Origin: Chersky-840 sp963794615
Lineage (GTDB): Bacteria > Actinomycetota > Acidimicrobiia > Acidimicrobiales > UBA8190
Length of the DNA stretch: 64,000 nucleotides
Direction of reading: 5' to 3'
Assembly: GCA_963794615.1 (NCBI GenBank)
Contig: CAWCEP010000006.1
Coordinates: 434,001 to 498,000, forward strand
The notes beneath the pieces are model-generated. The model was not told the origin of the DNA. It did no database searches and worked only from the letters and a program-made list of their open reading frames with translations. Positions 44,874 through 53,655 of the stretch are shown here, piece after piece (within the stretch, counting starts at the first letter, position 1; the number at the start of each line of letters is the position of its first letter). A program made the position numbers and the translations under genes.

Positions 44874-46081
44874 GCCCGCCCGAGCTCCTCGAGCGGCGGT
44901 CGATCATCTCGGGCATCGGCCAGTCCGACGTCGGGAGGCGGCTGGGGCGGGGCGAGCTCGACCTCACCGTGGACGCCTGCCTGCAGGCCGTGGCCGATGC
45001 CGGGCTCACCCGCGACGACATCGACGGTCTGGCCACCTTCCCCGGAGCGGGCGTGGGCACGGGCGGCTTCGCCGGGCCCGCCACCCCCGAGGTCCAGGAC
45101 GCGCTGCGGCTCAAGCTCAACTGGCACGACGGGGGGCTGGAGGGGCCCGGCCAGCTGCGAGCCGTGTTCGCGGCGTCCCTCGCGGTCGCGGCGGGACTGG
45201 CCCGCCACGTGCTCGTGTACCGCACCGTCACCGAGTCCTCGGCCCAGGGCGAGGGGGGCCGCCAGGGGATCGGTGGAGGGTCCGGGGGGCGAGGAGTGCC
45301 GCGCTTCTCGGGATCGCTGCAATGGACGCTCCCCTACGGGGCGGTGTCCGCCGTCAACTGGATCGCCATGATCGCCCAGCGTCGCATGTACGAATACGGG
45401 CTCACCCGCGAGCAGCTGGCGTGGATCGCCCTCAACGGCCGGCGCAACGCGGCGCGCAACCCCAAGGCGATCTACCGCGACCCGATGTCGCTCGACGACT
45501 ACCTCGCGGCCCGCATGATCTCGACGCCGTTGTGCCTCTACGACTGTGACGCGCCGTGTGACGGGTCGACAGCGGTGGTGGTGTCCCACGCCGACTACGC
45601 CCCCGACACCCCGAAGACGGCCTGTCACGTCAACGCCATCGGCACCGCCATCCGGGGTCGACCCAGCTGGGACCAGTTCGACGACATGACCACGTTCTCG
45701 GCGCGCGACGCCGCGGCCAGCATGTGGGCCCGGACCGAGCTCAAACCGTCGGACGTCGACGTGGCCGAGCTCTACGACGGCTTCAGCATCCTCACCATGG
45801 TGTGGCTCGAGGAGCTCGGGCTGTGCGGCAAGGGTGAGAGCGGTCCTTTCGTCGAAGGTGGCGAGCGCATCGCCCTCGACGGGCCGGTGCCGCTCAACAC
45901 CAGCGGCGGGCAGCTGTCGGCCGGTCGGTTGCACGGCTTCGGGATGTTGCACGAGGCCTGCGTGCAGTTGCGCGGCGAGGGCGGCGACCGCCAGGTGCCG
46001 GTCCGGCCCGAGGTGGCGGCGGTGGCAGCCGGGGGCGGTCCCATCGCGGGCTGCATGCTCCTCACCCGCGGCCCGTCCTGA
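44870..46081 (+). CDS. Ltp2-like aldolase of the thiolase superfamily
   Basis: A 403-residue thiolase-fold protein: SIISGIGQSDVGRRLGRGEL, ATFPGAGVGTGGFAGP. Where thiolases have the nucleophilic Cys it reads GGLEGPGQLRAVFAASLAVA, as in Ltp2, the retro-aldolase that removes the last side-chain piece of steroids with a DUF35 partner. VAELYDGFSILTMVW carries a Tyr where thiolases have HD, and the C-terminal His motif is replaced by SAGRLHGFGML. A retro-aldol C-C cleavage of a beta-hydroxyacyl-CoA is therefore likelier than thiolysis. Steroid specificity is inference. Confidence 0.82.
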   Translation: MSPPELLERRSIISGIGQSDVGRRLGRGELDLTVDACLQAVADAGLTRDDIDGLATFPGAGVGTGGFAGPATPEVQDALRLKLNWHDGGLEGPGQLRAVFAASLAVAAGLARHVLVYRTVTESSAQGEGGRQGIGGGSGGRGVPRFSGSLQWTLPYGAVSAVNWIAMIAQRRMYEYGLTREQLAWIALNGRRNAARNPKAIYRDPMSLDDYLAARMISTPLCLYDCDAPCDGSTAVVVSHADYAPDTPKTACHVNAIGTAIRGRPSWDQFDDMTTFSARDAAASMWARTELKPSDVDVAELYDGFSILTMVWLEELGLCGKGESGPFVEGGERIALDGPVPLNTSGGQLSAGRLHGFGMLHEACVQLRGEGGDRQVPVRPEVAAVAAGGGPIAGCMLLTRGPS

Positions 46082-46142
46082 CCCTCCCCCGCGGACCGTC
46101 CTGAGCCCGTCGGCGCCGCGACGACCACCCGGTCCTCTTTAG

Positions 46143-46158
46143 CTGACACGAACGTCAG
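46143..46158. promoter_or_regulatory. CTGAC-N6-GTCAG operator upstream of acyl-CoA dehydrogenase
   Basis: CTGACACGAACGTCAG, perfect arms, five bases upstream of the TACGAT element. It would overlap RNA polymerase, fitting repression. Confidence 0.72.
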
Positions 46159-46163
46159 GCAGC

Positions 46164-46169
46164 TACGAT
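46164..46169 (+). promoter_or_regulatory. -10 element (leaderless acyl-CoA dehydrogenase)
   Basis: TACGAT followed by six bases and GTG 46176; no ribosome-binding site. Confidence 0.55.
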
Positions 46170-46175
46170 CCCAGC

Positions 46176-47378
46176 GTGCGCCTGCACTACGACGAGCAGA
46201 CCGAGGAGTTTCGCCGCGAGCTGCGGGCCTGGATGGAGGCGAACCTCCCGCCCTCCTCCGAGCGCACCGAGCGGGTCAGGTCGTCGGCGCACATCCCGGC
46301 GTGGGCGCGTACCTGGCAGCGCAAGCTCTTCGACAACGGGTGGCTCGTGCCGGGCTGGCCGCCCGAGTACGGCGGCCGCAACGCCACGCCGGTCCAGCAG
46401 ATGGTGTACTTCGAGGAGCTCGCCCGGTTGGGCGTCCCCCGCAGCTGCAACCCCCAGGGCCTGTCGATCATCACCCCGTCGATCCTCGACTATGGGACCG
46501 AGGACCAGAAGCAGCGGTACGCGCTGCCCACCTTGCGAGCCGAGATCAGCTGGTGCCTGGGCATGAGCGAGCCGAATGCCGGCAGCGACCTGGCCGGGCT
46601 GCGCACCCGGGCCGAGCTCCACGGGGACCGGTTCGTCGTGAACGGCCAGAAGGTGTGGACCTCGGGGGCGCACGACTCCGACTACTGCTTCTGCTTCGTC
46701 CGTACCGACCCCGAGGCGGCCAAGCACGCCGGCATCAGCGTGCTCATCATCGACATGAAGACGCCCGGCATCCTGACCCGGCCCATCGCCGAGCTCACCG
46801 ACAGCGAGCACGCCGATTTCAACGAGGTCTTCTTCACCGACGTGGAGGTCCCCCTCGAGAACCTCGTGGGCGAGCTCCACCACGGTTGGTCGGTGGCGGG
46901 AGGGTCGCTGGCGCACGAGCGCGGCATGCTGTGGATCAACGAGGCGACGGGCACCGAGAAGATCCTCGAGCGCGTCGTGACCACCGCCACCACCCCCCTG
47001 CCCGGCGGGCGCCGCCTGGCCGACGACGCCGCCTTCCGCGCCACGGTGGCGCGCGCCTACATGCAGACCCAGTCCCTCAAGCTGCTCGGGTACCGGGGGT
47101 TCGCCAAGTTCGCCAAGGGAGCGAAACCGTCCGAGCACTCGGTGCTCAAACTCCTCGGCAGCGAGCTGCGCCGGGGCCTGGCCCTCGACGTCGGCGAAGC
47201 CCTGGGGGCCACCGGCCTGGACCTGTCGCGCCACGAGGCGCCCTCGGTGGGCCGAGGTGACAACGAGGCCTGGCTGATCCACTGGCTGCAGAGCTTCGCC
47301 GGCACGATCGCGGGAGGGACCTCGGAGATCCAGCGCAACATCATCGCCGAGCGCGTCCTCGGCCTGCCCCGCAAATAG
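46176..47378 (+). CDS. acyl-CoA dehydrogenase (alpha-type FadE)
   Basis: Intact, 400 residues. RLHYDEQTEEFRRELRAWME start, VPGWPPEYGGRNATP, LGMSEPNAGSDLAGLRTR, VNGQKVWTSGAHDSDYCFC, SLAHERGMLWINEATG and C-terminal IAGGTSEIQRNIIAERVLG. The YEGT Glu is replaced (AGGT); Glu of HERG is the candidate base. The start is fixed by the adjacent promoter. It precedes two ligase genes on the same strand; the beta-type dehydrogenase at 50396 could be its partner chain. Confidence 0.93.
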   Translation: MRLHYDEQTEEFRRELRAWMEANLPPSSERTERVRSSAHIPAWARTWQRKLFDNGWLVPGWPPEYGGRNATPVQQMVYFEELARLGVPRSCNPQGLSIITPSILDYGTEDQKQRYALPTLRAEISWCLGMSEPNAGSDLAGLRTRAELHGDRFVVNGQKVWTSGAHDSDYCFCFVRTDPEAAKHAGISVLIIDMKTPGILTRPIAELTDSEHADFNEVFFTDVEVPLENLVGELHHGWSVAGGSLAHERGMLWINEATGTEKILERVVTTATTPLPGGRRLADDAAFRATVARAYMQTQSLKLLGYRGFAKFAKGAKPSEHSVLKLLGSELRRGLALDVGEALGATGLDLSRHEAPSVGRGDNEAWLIHWLQSFAGTIAGGTSEIQRNIIAERVLGLPRK

Positions 47379-47383
47379 CGCCG

Positions 47384-47446
47384 GCCACTCGCCCACCACT
47401 CGCCAGCCACTCGCGGACTACTCGCCAGCCACTCGCCAACTTTTCG
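47384..47446 (+). repeat. degenerate CACTCGCCAGC-type tandem repeat
   Basis: Five or six spaced copies of ACTCGC with variable C/A-rich linkers occupy the 125-base gap between the dehydrogenase stop and the PaaK-like start. No hairpin potential is obvious. Confidence 0.6.
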
Positions 47447-47503
47447 CACCGACCGACGCGGCGCACCACGGGCCCCGTCACGAGCCACTCACAGGGAGGG
47501 ACC

Positions 47504-48826
47504 ATGCCGAGCTACGGACCCGAGGTCCTGGGGCCCCCGCCCCGGGACCCGGCACAGAAGTACTGGGACCCCGAGGTCCAGACCATGGACCCCGAGAAGA
47601 TGCGGATGCTGCAGAACGAGCGCCTGGGCACGCTCATGCGCAAGGTCTTCGACACGCCCGTCCCGCTCTTCAAGGACAAGCTCGTCGCCGCGGGCATCGG
47701 TGCCCCCGAGGACGTGAAGACGGTCGACGACCTGCGGCACGTGCCGCTCACGATGAAGCAGGACCTGCGCGACTCCGAGTCCGCCCACCCCCCCTTCGGC
47801 CAGTACCGGTTCACCGACCCCCGCGCCGCGGTGCGGGTGGGGACGTCGACGGGGACGACGGGCACGCCCACCATCTCGTTGTGGACGCGCCGTGACATCT
47901 GGATCGAGTACGAGTCCTCGGCCCGCACGTGGTGGCGCTACGGCTACCGGCCCGGGATGATCGCCACCCATGCCCACCCCGCCTATCTCTACGGCGGCGG
48001 TCCCATGCTGTCGGGCTCCTACGAGTACTTCGGGATGCTCAACATCTGGGTCCCGCCCCCTGACACCGACGAGGCCGCCGAGCAGGGCCTGCGCTTCTGG
48101 ACCAGGGTGAAGCCCGACATCCCCTTCATGGGTTTCTCGACGGGGCGGTTCTTCGAGGTCGCTGCCAAGCTCGGCATCGACCCCAAGGACGCCGGGCTCG
48201 AGTTCAAGGGGATGCCCGGGTTCGGCATGGGCAAGGGCATGCCCCTCATGACGGCGGGGGCCGAGTGCTACGCCTACGTGGGTGGGGCCTGTGGCGAGCT
48301 GCCGGGTGCGCACATCAACGAGGACTGGGGCATCGTCCAGGCCGTCGATCCCGCCACCGGCGAAGAGGTGGCCGACGGGGAGTGGGGCGACCTCGTCGTC
48401 ACCACGCTCGACCGCGACAACGGGTTGCTGCGCTACGACCTCGAAGAGGCGTGCGCCATCCTGCGCGAGCCGTGCCCGTGCGGCGAGACGAGCATCCGGG
48501 GGCTGTGGGGCGGTCGGTTCAAGGACCTCATCGCCGTCCAGGGGACGCGCTTCCAGGCCAACGAGGTGGAGTCGGCGCTGCGGGGCGTGGCCGAGGTGAC
48601 CGAGCCCACCCTCGAATGGCAGATGGTCCGGCCCGTCGACGAGGCGCTCCCGGTCACGGTCCGGGTCGAGCGTGGCTCGGGTGCGTCGAGCGACGACACC
48701 GAGGTGGCGCGCCGGTGCGCGGCGGCGCTGCGGGACCGGCTCGGCATCGACACGGTCATCGAGGTCCTCGACCGCGAGACCATCCCCCGTTCGGGCTACA
48801 AGGCGGCCCGGGTGGTCGACGAGTGA
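47504..48826 (+). CDS. phenylacetate-CoA ligase-like enzyme (PaaK family)
   Basis: A 440-residue ANL enzyme of the PaaK branch: EKMRMLQNERLGTLMRKVFD at the start, DDLRHVPLTMKQDLRDS, the phosphate loop RVGTSTGTTGTPTISLW, LEEACAILREPCPCGET (the family's CxCG region) and the C-terminal IPRSGYKAARVVDE with a Lys in the catalytic position. PaaK enzymes activate aryl- or alicyclic-acetic acids. ATG 47504 follows AGGGAGGGACC. It ends ten bases before the next ligase-like gene, so the two are co-transcribed. Confidence 0.87.
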   Translation: MPSYGPEVLGPPPRDPAQKYWDPEVQTMDPEKMRMLQNERLGTLMRKVFDTPVPLFKDKLVAAGIGAPEDVKTVDDLRHVPLTMKQDLRDSESAHPPFGQYRFTDPRAAVRVGTSTGTTGTPTISLWTRRDIWIEYESSARTWWRYGYRPGMIATHAHPAYLYGGGPMLSGSYEYFGMLNIWVPPPDTDEAAEQGLRFWTRVKPDIPFMGFSTGRFFEVAAKLGIDPKDAGLEFKGMPGFGMGKGMPLMTAGAECYAYVGGACGELPGAHINEDWGIVQAVDPATGEEVADGEWGDLVVTTLDRDNGLLRYDLEEACAILREPCPCGETSIRGLWGGRFKDLIAVQGTRFQANEVESALRGVAEVTEPTLEWQMVRPVDEALPVTVRVERGSGASSDDTEVARRCAAALRDRLGIDTVIEVLDRETIPRSGYKAARVVDE

Positions 48827-48836
48827 GCGCGGCGGT

Positions 48837-50369
48837 ATGAAAGACGATCTCCACGACCTGACCCTCGCCGATGTCCTGCGGGCGCACGCCGGCACCCACC
48901 CCGACACGATGGGGGCGGTGTGTGGCGAGCACCGGCTCACCTACCGGGCCCTCGACGGGCGGATCAACCAGCTCGCCAACGCGCTGGCCGCCCGCGGGGT
49001 CGGGCGCGGTGACCGGCTGCTGTGGCTGGGCCAGAACTGCCACCGGTTGCTCGAGGGGCTCCTGGCCGCCTCCAAGATCGGCGCCGTGTTCTGCCCCGCC
49101 AACTGGCGCCAGAGCGCGGCCGAGTTCACCTTCGTGATCGGCGACAGCGATCCCGCCGTGGTCTTCTTCCAGGAGGCCGAGATCGGCGACACCCTGCTCG
49201 CGGCGCGCCGTGACAGCGGGTCGAAGGCGCTGTGGATCGGCCACGACGTCGAGGGCGAGGGCGGCTATGAGGCCTTCCTGGCGGGCGGGGCCGACCACGA
49301 TCCCGCCGGCGACACCGACGAGGGGGGGTCGGTGCTCATGATGTACACCGCCGCCTTCACGGGGAGCCCCAACGGCGCCCTGCTCTCGAACCGGGCGCTG
49401 GTGCTCCAGGGGTCGTTGATCGCCCAGATCCAGGGTGTGGGCTCGGACTACGTGTACCTCAACTGCGGGCCCCTGTTCCACGTGGCCACCTTCATGACCA
49501 CCCTGGCGACGTTCCTGGTGGGGGGCAACAACGTGTTCACGCCCCGCGTCGACGCCGAGGAGCTGTGCCGGCTCGTCGCCGAGGAGCACTGCACGGGCGG
49601 GTTCATCATGCCGCCCACCATGGACCAGATCATCGAGCTCAACGCCGACGGTCGTTTCGACCTCAAGTCCCTGCGGGGATTCCCGGGCAAGCCGCAGTGG
49701 ACGGCGATGATCACCGTCGACGAGAGCCCGTGGGGGAAGCGGCCCGCCGGCTACGGCCAGACCGAGGTCATGGGACTGGCCACCTTCAACGCGCTCCAGC
49801 CCAGTATCGGCTCGAGCGGAAGGCCGGCACCCTTCGTGCGCATCACCACCCTCGACCCCGACGGCACCGAGCTCGGTCCCGGCGAGACGGGGGAGATCGG
49901 GGTGCGCGGGCCCACCGTCATGAACGGGTACTTCAACCGCCCCGAGCTCAACAAAGAGCGCCAAGTCGGAGGCTGGCACCACACCAACGACCTGGGCCGG
50001 ATCGAGGCGGACGGGTCGCTCACCTTCATCGGCCCCAAGACGCGACTCATCAAGTCGGCGGCAGAGAACATCTACCCCACCGAGGTCGAGGGCTGCCTCA
50101 AGCAGCATCGCGCCGTCGCCGACGCGGCCGTGATCGGCGTGCCCGACCCCACCTGGGGCCAGAACGTCACCGCCGTGGTGGTGTTGCGAGAGGGCGAGGG
50201 CGCGACCGCCGAGGAGATCATCGAGCACTGTCGGGAGCGGATCGCGTCGTACAAGAAGCCCAAGCGGGTCGAGTTCACCGAGGCCTTGCCCCGCGACGGC
50301 TGGGCCGTGGACTACGACGCCCTCGACGCGACCTACGGCGGGGGTGGCTACCCCGGAACCGGGGCCTGA
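48837..50369 (+). CDS. ANL-superfamily ligase-like protein with degenerate active site
   Basis: A 510-residue protein with the fold markers of acyl-CoA ligases (LTYRALDGRINQLANALAAR; PAGYGQTEVMG; GETGEIGVRGPTVMNGYF; KSAAENIYPTEVEGCL). The phosphate loop reads MYTAAFTGSPNGALLS: the SGTTGxPKG pattern has lost its SG pair and the Lys. The C-terminal A10 motif, normally ending in a catalytic Lys (PRTxxGK), reads LPRDGWAVDYDALD. Adenylation is therefore doubtful. It may be a non-adenylating scaffold, a partner of the PaaK-like enzyme, or an enzyme with altered chemistry. The frame is intact. Confidence 0.82.
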   Translation: MKDDLHDLTLADVLRAHAGTHPDTMGAVCGEHRLTYRALDGRINQLANALAARGVGRGDRLLWLGQNCHRLLEGLLAASKIGAVFCPANWRQSAAEFTFVIGDSDPAVVFFQEAEIGDTLLAARRDSGSKALWIGHDVEGEGGYEAFLAGGADHDPAGDTDEGGSVLMMYTAAFTGSPNGALLSNRALVLQGSLIAQIQGVGSDYVYLNCGPLFHVATFMTTLATFLVGGNNVFTPRVDAEELCRLVAEEHCTGGFIMPPTMDQIIELNADGRFDLKSLRGFPGKPQWTAMITVDESPWGKRPAGYGQTEVMGLATFNALQPSIGSSGRPAPFVRITTLDPDGTELGPGETGEIGVRGPTVMNGYFNRPELNKERQVGGWHHTNDLGRIEADGSLTFIGPKTRLIKSAAENIYPTEVEGCLKQHRAVADAAVIGVPDPTWGQNVTAVVVLREGEGATAEEIIEHCRERIASYKKPKRVEFTEALPRDGWAVDYDALDATYGGGGYPGTGA

Positions 50370-50395
50370 ACCGGCGACGCCCGAAGCCCCGGCCG

Positions 50396-51523
50396 TTACA
50401 GGCCGAGCAGGTGGGACAGGCGCTCGAGGTGCTGGGCGCCGGTGCCGAACAGCGCGGCGCCGGCCTTGGCCCGTTTCACGTAGAGGTGCATGTCGTGCTC
50501 CCACGTGTAGCCGATGCCGCCCAGGCACTGGATGCCCTCGGTGGTGACGAGCTTCTGGCAGTCACCGACGCTGGCCTTGGCCATGGCCACCGCCATGGCG
50601 CGCCGGTCGTCGGACTCGGCGATGGCCGCGGCCGCGAAGTACGCGGTGGCGCGCGCCGACTCCACCGCCACGTACATGTTGGCCAGCTTGTGCTTGATGG
50701 CCTGGAAGGAGCCCACCTTCACCCCGAACTGCTCGCGCTCTTGGACATAGGCGTGGACGATGTCGAAGATGGCCTGGCACGTGCCCACCATCTCGGTGGC
50801 GAGCGCGACGGTCGATTCGTCGACGATGCGGCGGAGGACCTCGCCCGCCGCCCCGGGCTCACCCAGCACTCGGTCGGCCTCGACGCGCACGGCATCGAGG
50901 ACGACCGTCGCGTAGCTCCGGCTGGCGTCGAAGCCGACCATGGGCTCGGCGTCGAACGACGCCCGAGGCACGACGAAGAGCGCCACGCCGTCGTCACCGG
51001 CGCTCCCCGGCAGTCGGGCCGCCACCACCGTCTCGGCGGCGACGTCGGCGTCGAAGACGAAGTGCTTCTCGCCGTCGAGGACGAAGCCGTCCCCGTCGGG
51101 GGTGGCGGTGGTGGTGATGCCCGAGGCGGTGAAGTCCCCCGCCGCCTCGGCCACGGCCAGGGTGCCCACGATGCCGTCGCCCGCCACCGCGCCCAGGAAC
51201 CGGTGACGCTGCTCGGCGCCCCCTGCGGCCACGACGGCGGGGACGAACTGGGTGGCGGTGGCGAGGAACGGGGCCGGGCACACCACCCGCCCGAGCTGCT
51301 CGCACACCACGGCGAGCTCCACGAAGCCGAGGCCGAGGCCGCCGTCCTCGTCGGGGACGGCCAGGGCGGGCCAGTCCAGCTCGACCATCCGGCTCCACAG
51401 CTCCTCGGCGTGCTTGTGCTCCTCGACGACACTGCGCACGAGCGAGATCGGGCACTCGCGCTCGAGCACGGCTCGCACCGACTCCTGGAGCGCCTGCTGG
51501 TCGTCGGAGAGCTCGAGTTCCAC
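50396..51523 (-). CDS. acyl-CoA dehydrogenase, beta-type (WEHD subtype)
   Basis: A 375-residue protein: ELELSDDQQALQESVRAVLE, DEDGGLGLGFVELAVVCEQL, FGVKVGSFQAIKHKLANMYV and QCLGGIGYTWEHDMHLYVKR, then a short tail without the GTxxIQ motif. This is the same degenerate subtype as 17797-18939 and probably needs an alpha-type partner. GTG 51523 lies two bases after the acyl-CoA synthetase stop, so it is the distal gene of the minus-strand operon that starts at 56821. Confidence 0.87.
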   Translation of the reverse strand: MELELSDDQQALQESVRAVLERECPISLVRSVVEEHKHAEELWSRMVELDWPALAVPDEDGGLGLGFVELAVVCEQLGRVVCPAPFLATATQFVPAVVAAGGAEQRHRFLGAVAGDGIVGTLAVAEAAGDFTASGITTTATPDGDGFVLDGEKHFVFDADVAAETVVAARLPGSAGDDGVALFVVPRASFDAEPMVGFDASRSYATVVLDAVRVEADRVLGEPGAAGEVLRRIVDESTVALATEMVGTCQAIFDIVHAYVQEREQFGVKVGSFQAIKHKLANMYVAVESARATAYFAAAAIAESDDRRAMAVAMAKASVGDCQKLVTTEGIQCLGGIGYTWEHDMHLYVKRAKAGAALFGTGAQHLERLSHLLGL

Positions 51524-51525
51524 CG

Positions 51526-53637
51526 CTAGCCCGCCGTGACCACGAGGGAGTCGACCGCCACCGCGCCCTGGGCCAGGACGACGACGGGGTTGAGGTCGAG
51601 CTCGACGAGCCGGTCGCCGCACGCCGAGGCGAGGCGGGCCACGGCCAGGATGACGTCGACGAGCGCCTTGATGTCGCCCCGGGCGCGGCCGCGTGCCCCG
51701 GTGAGCAGGGGGTAGCCGCGGAGGCCCGCCACCATCTCCTGGGCGTCGCGCCGGTCGAGGGGGAGCGGGCGCACGGCCACGTCCCTCAGGATCTCGGCGA
51801 AGACCCCGCCCGTGCCCACGAGCACGGCGGGACCGAACACCGGGTCGCGGGTGACGCCGACGATCATCTCGGTGCCGCCTTGGATCTGCTGCTGGACCTG
51901 GACCCCTTCGATACGGGCGGCGCGCTTGGCGCCCGTGGCGCGCTCGACGAGCTCGGTGTAGACGGCTCTGGCCTCGGACCCCGAGCCCACCGACAAGCGG
52001 ACCAGCCCGGCGTCGGACTTGTGGGGGAAGTCGGGCGAGGCGATCTTCATCACCACCGGGAAGCCGATGCGCGTGGCGACGGCGGCCGCCTCGGCCGCGC
52101 TGTGGGCCAGGCCCTCTCCGGCCAGGGGGATGCCGAAGGACTCGAGCAGGCGCCGCGACGCGTCGGCACCGAGGGGAGAGGCGCTGGTGGCGCCGGCGTC
52201 GGTGAGTGCGGTCGCCGCCTCCTTGGGGAGGCGGCTGGGCATGGACTTGCGGGAACGGAACGACGACGACGCCTGCTGGTACCGGGCGAAGGCGCGCAGG
52301 GCCGTGAAGCAGTTGCGGAACGACCGGAACAACGGCACGCCGGCGTCGATGAGCGTCTTGAACCCGTCCTCGTCGGTCTTGAAAGAGTTCCACGTCACCA
52401 CGATGGGCTTCTCCACCTCGTCGATGAAGGCCACGATGTCCTGGGCGAAGCGGTCCGTGAGCCGGCCGAGCGCCCCGGTGAGGCCGATCACGATGACGTC
52501 GATGTCGGGGTCGGCGGCGACGAGGTCGAAGACGCGCCGGCGCTCCTCCTCGGGGGCCGAGACGAGGAACTGGGCGCCGTTGTCGACGGGGTTGGCGACG
52601 GTGAGGTAGTCGGGGATCATCTCGCGCAGCCCGGCCTGGGTGTGGCGTGCCAGCACCGGCACGGGAACGCCGCTCGACTCCGCCACCTCGGCCATGAGCG
52701 TGCCCGACCCACCCGAGATGGAGTACAGGCAGCACCGGCCCCCGGTGCCGGAGGGCAGCTTGGCGAACAGGGCGGCCGTCTCGAGGAGCTCGTCGAGGTC
52801 GCGCACCCGGACCACCCCGTACTGGGCGAAGAGCCCTTCGACCACGGCGTCGGACCCGGCCAGGTGGCCGGTGTGCGAGCTCGCCATGCGGGTGCCCGCC
52901 TCGGTGCTCCCCATCTTGAGGGCCACCACCGGCTTGCCCTGGGCGTTGGCGGCCTCGAGGGCGCGCCGGAGCTTGGCGGGATCCTTGAAGCCCTCGAAGT
53001 AGCCGGCGATCACGGCGGTGTCGTCGTCGTAGGCGAAGTACTCGATGAAGTCGGCCGCTTCGAGGTCGAGCTCGTTGCCCGTCGGCACCCACCGGCTGAA
53101 GGCCACCCCGAACTCGGTCCCCTGGACCAGGGGTCGGCCCTGGTGGCCGCTCTGGGTCACGAGCCCGATGCGGCCTCCGCGCCGCGTGGTCGGCTCGGGG
53201 AGGACCTCGAACGCGTTCGTGTTGGTGTTCGGCCCGAAGATCCGGATGCCGTAGCGGCGGGCCACCTCGCCCACCTCGCGCTCGAGGGCGGCGCCGGCCT
53301 CGCCCACCTCGCTGAAGCCGGCCGTGAAGATGAGGACGTAGGGGACGCCGTGCTTGCCGCACTCCTCGACCACCTTGGCCACCAGCCGGGTGCCCACGTT
53401 GATCACGGCCAGGGTGACCTCGGCGGGGATGTCGGTGACGTGCTCGTAGATGGGGATGTCCCCGACCGCGCCTCCCTTGGCGTTGACCAGGTACCAGTGG
53501 TCCCCCCACCGCTCGCGGTGCGCGGCGCGCAGGCGCTCGGGCTTGGCGTTGCGGTTGACCGAGCCCACGAGGGCCACCGCCTTGGGGTGGAAGAACTCCT
53601 CGAGGTCACCCCGTCGCTGGGGCGTCGTCGTGTCCAT
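51526..53637 (-). CDS. NDP-forming acyl-CoA synthetase (CoA-binding + ATP-grasp)
   Basis: A 703-residue single-chain synthetase of the acetate-CoA ligase (ADP-forming) type. Residues ~10-140 are the CoA-binding Rossmann domain (FFHPKAVALVGSVNRNAKPE), ~150-450 the succinyl-CoA-ligase-like part with the phosphohistidine motif SSHTGHLAGSD, and ~480-703 an ATP-grasp domain (FPVVMKIASPDFPHKSDAG; EMIVGVTRDPVFGPAVLVGT; LVELDLNPVVV). It activates acids reversibly at the cost of one phosphoanhydride bond, unlike the AMP-forming ligases nearby. It is co-transcribed with a dehydrogenase and two SDRs. Confidence 0.88.
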   Translation of the reverse strand: MDTTTPQRRGDLEEFFHPKAVALVGSVNRNAKPERLRAAHRERWGDHWYLVNAKGGAVGDIPIYEHVTDIPAEVTLAVINVGTRLVAKVVEECGKHGVPYVLIFTAGFSEVGEAGAALEREVGEVARRYGIRIFGPNTNTNAFEVLPEPTTRRGGRIGLVTQSGHQGRPLVQGTEFGVAFSRWVPTGNELDLEAADFIEYFAYDDDTAVIAGYFEGFKDPAKLRRALEAANAQGKPVVALKMGSTEAGTRMASSHTGHLAGSDAVVEGLFAQYGVVRVRDLDELLETAALFAKLPSGTGGRCCLYSISGGSGTLMAEVAESSGVPVPVLARHTQAGLREMIPDYLTVANPVDNGAQFLVSAPEEERRRVFDLVAADPDIDVIVIGLTGALGRLTDRFAQDIVAFIDEVEKPIVVTWNSFKTDEDGFKTLIDAGVPLFRSFRNCFTALRAFARYQQASSSFRSRKSMPSRLPKEAATALTDAGATSASPLGADASRRLLESFGIPLAGEGLAHSAAEAAAVATRIGFPVVMKIASPDFPHKSDAGLVRLSVGSGSEARAVYTELVERATGAKRAARIEGVQVQQQIQGGTEMIVGVTRDPVFGPAVLVGTGGVFAEILRDVAVRPLPLDRRDAQEMVAGLRGYPLLTGARGRARGDIKALVDVILAVARLASACGDRLVELDLNPVVVLAQGAVAVDSLVVTAG

Positions 53638-53655
53638 GCGGAGTGGGGTCGCCCC

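Noticed and set aside
50396..53509. Minus-strand open frame of 1037 codons as one giant protein
   Set aside because: Only its last ~375 codons are a recognisable acyl-CoA dehydrogenase starting at GTG 51523; the rest is out of frame with the clear NDP-forming synthetase at 51526-53637.
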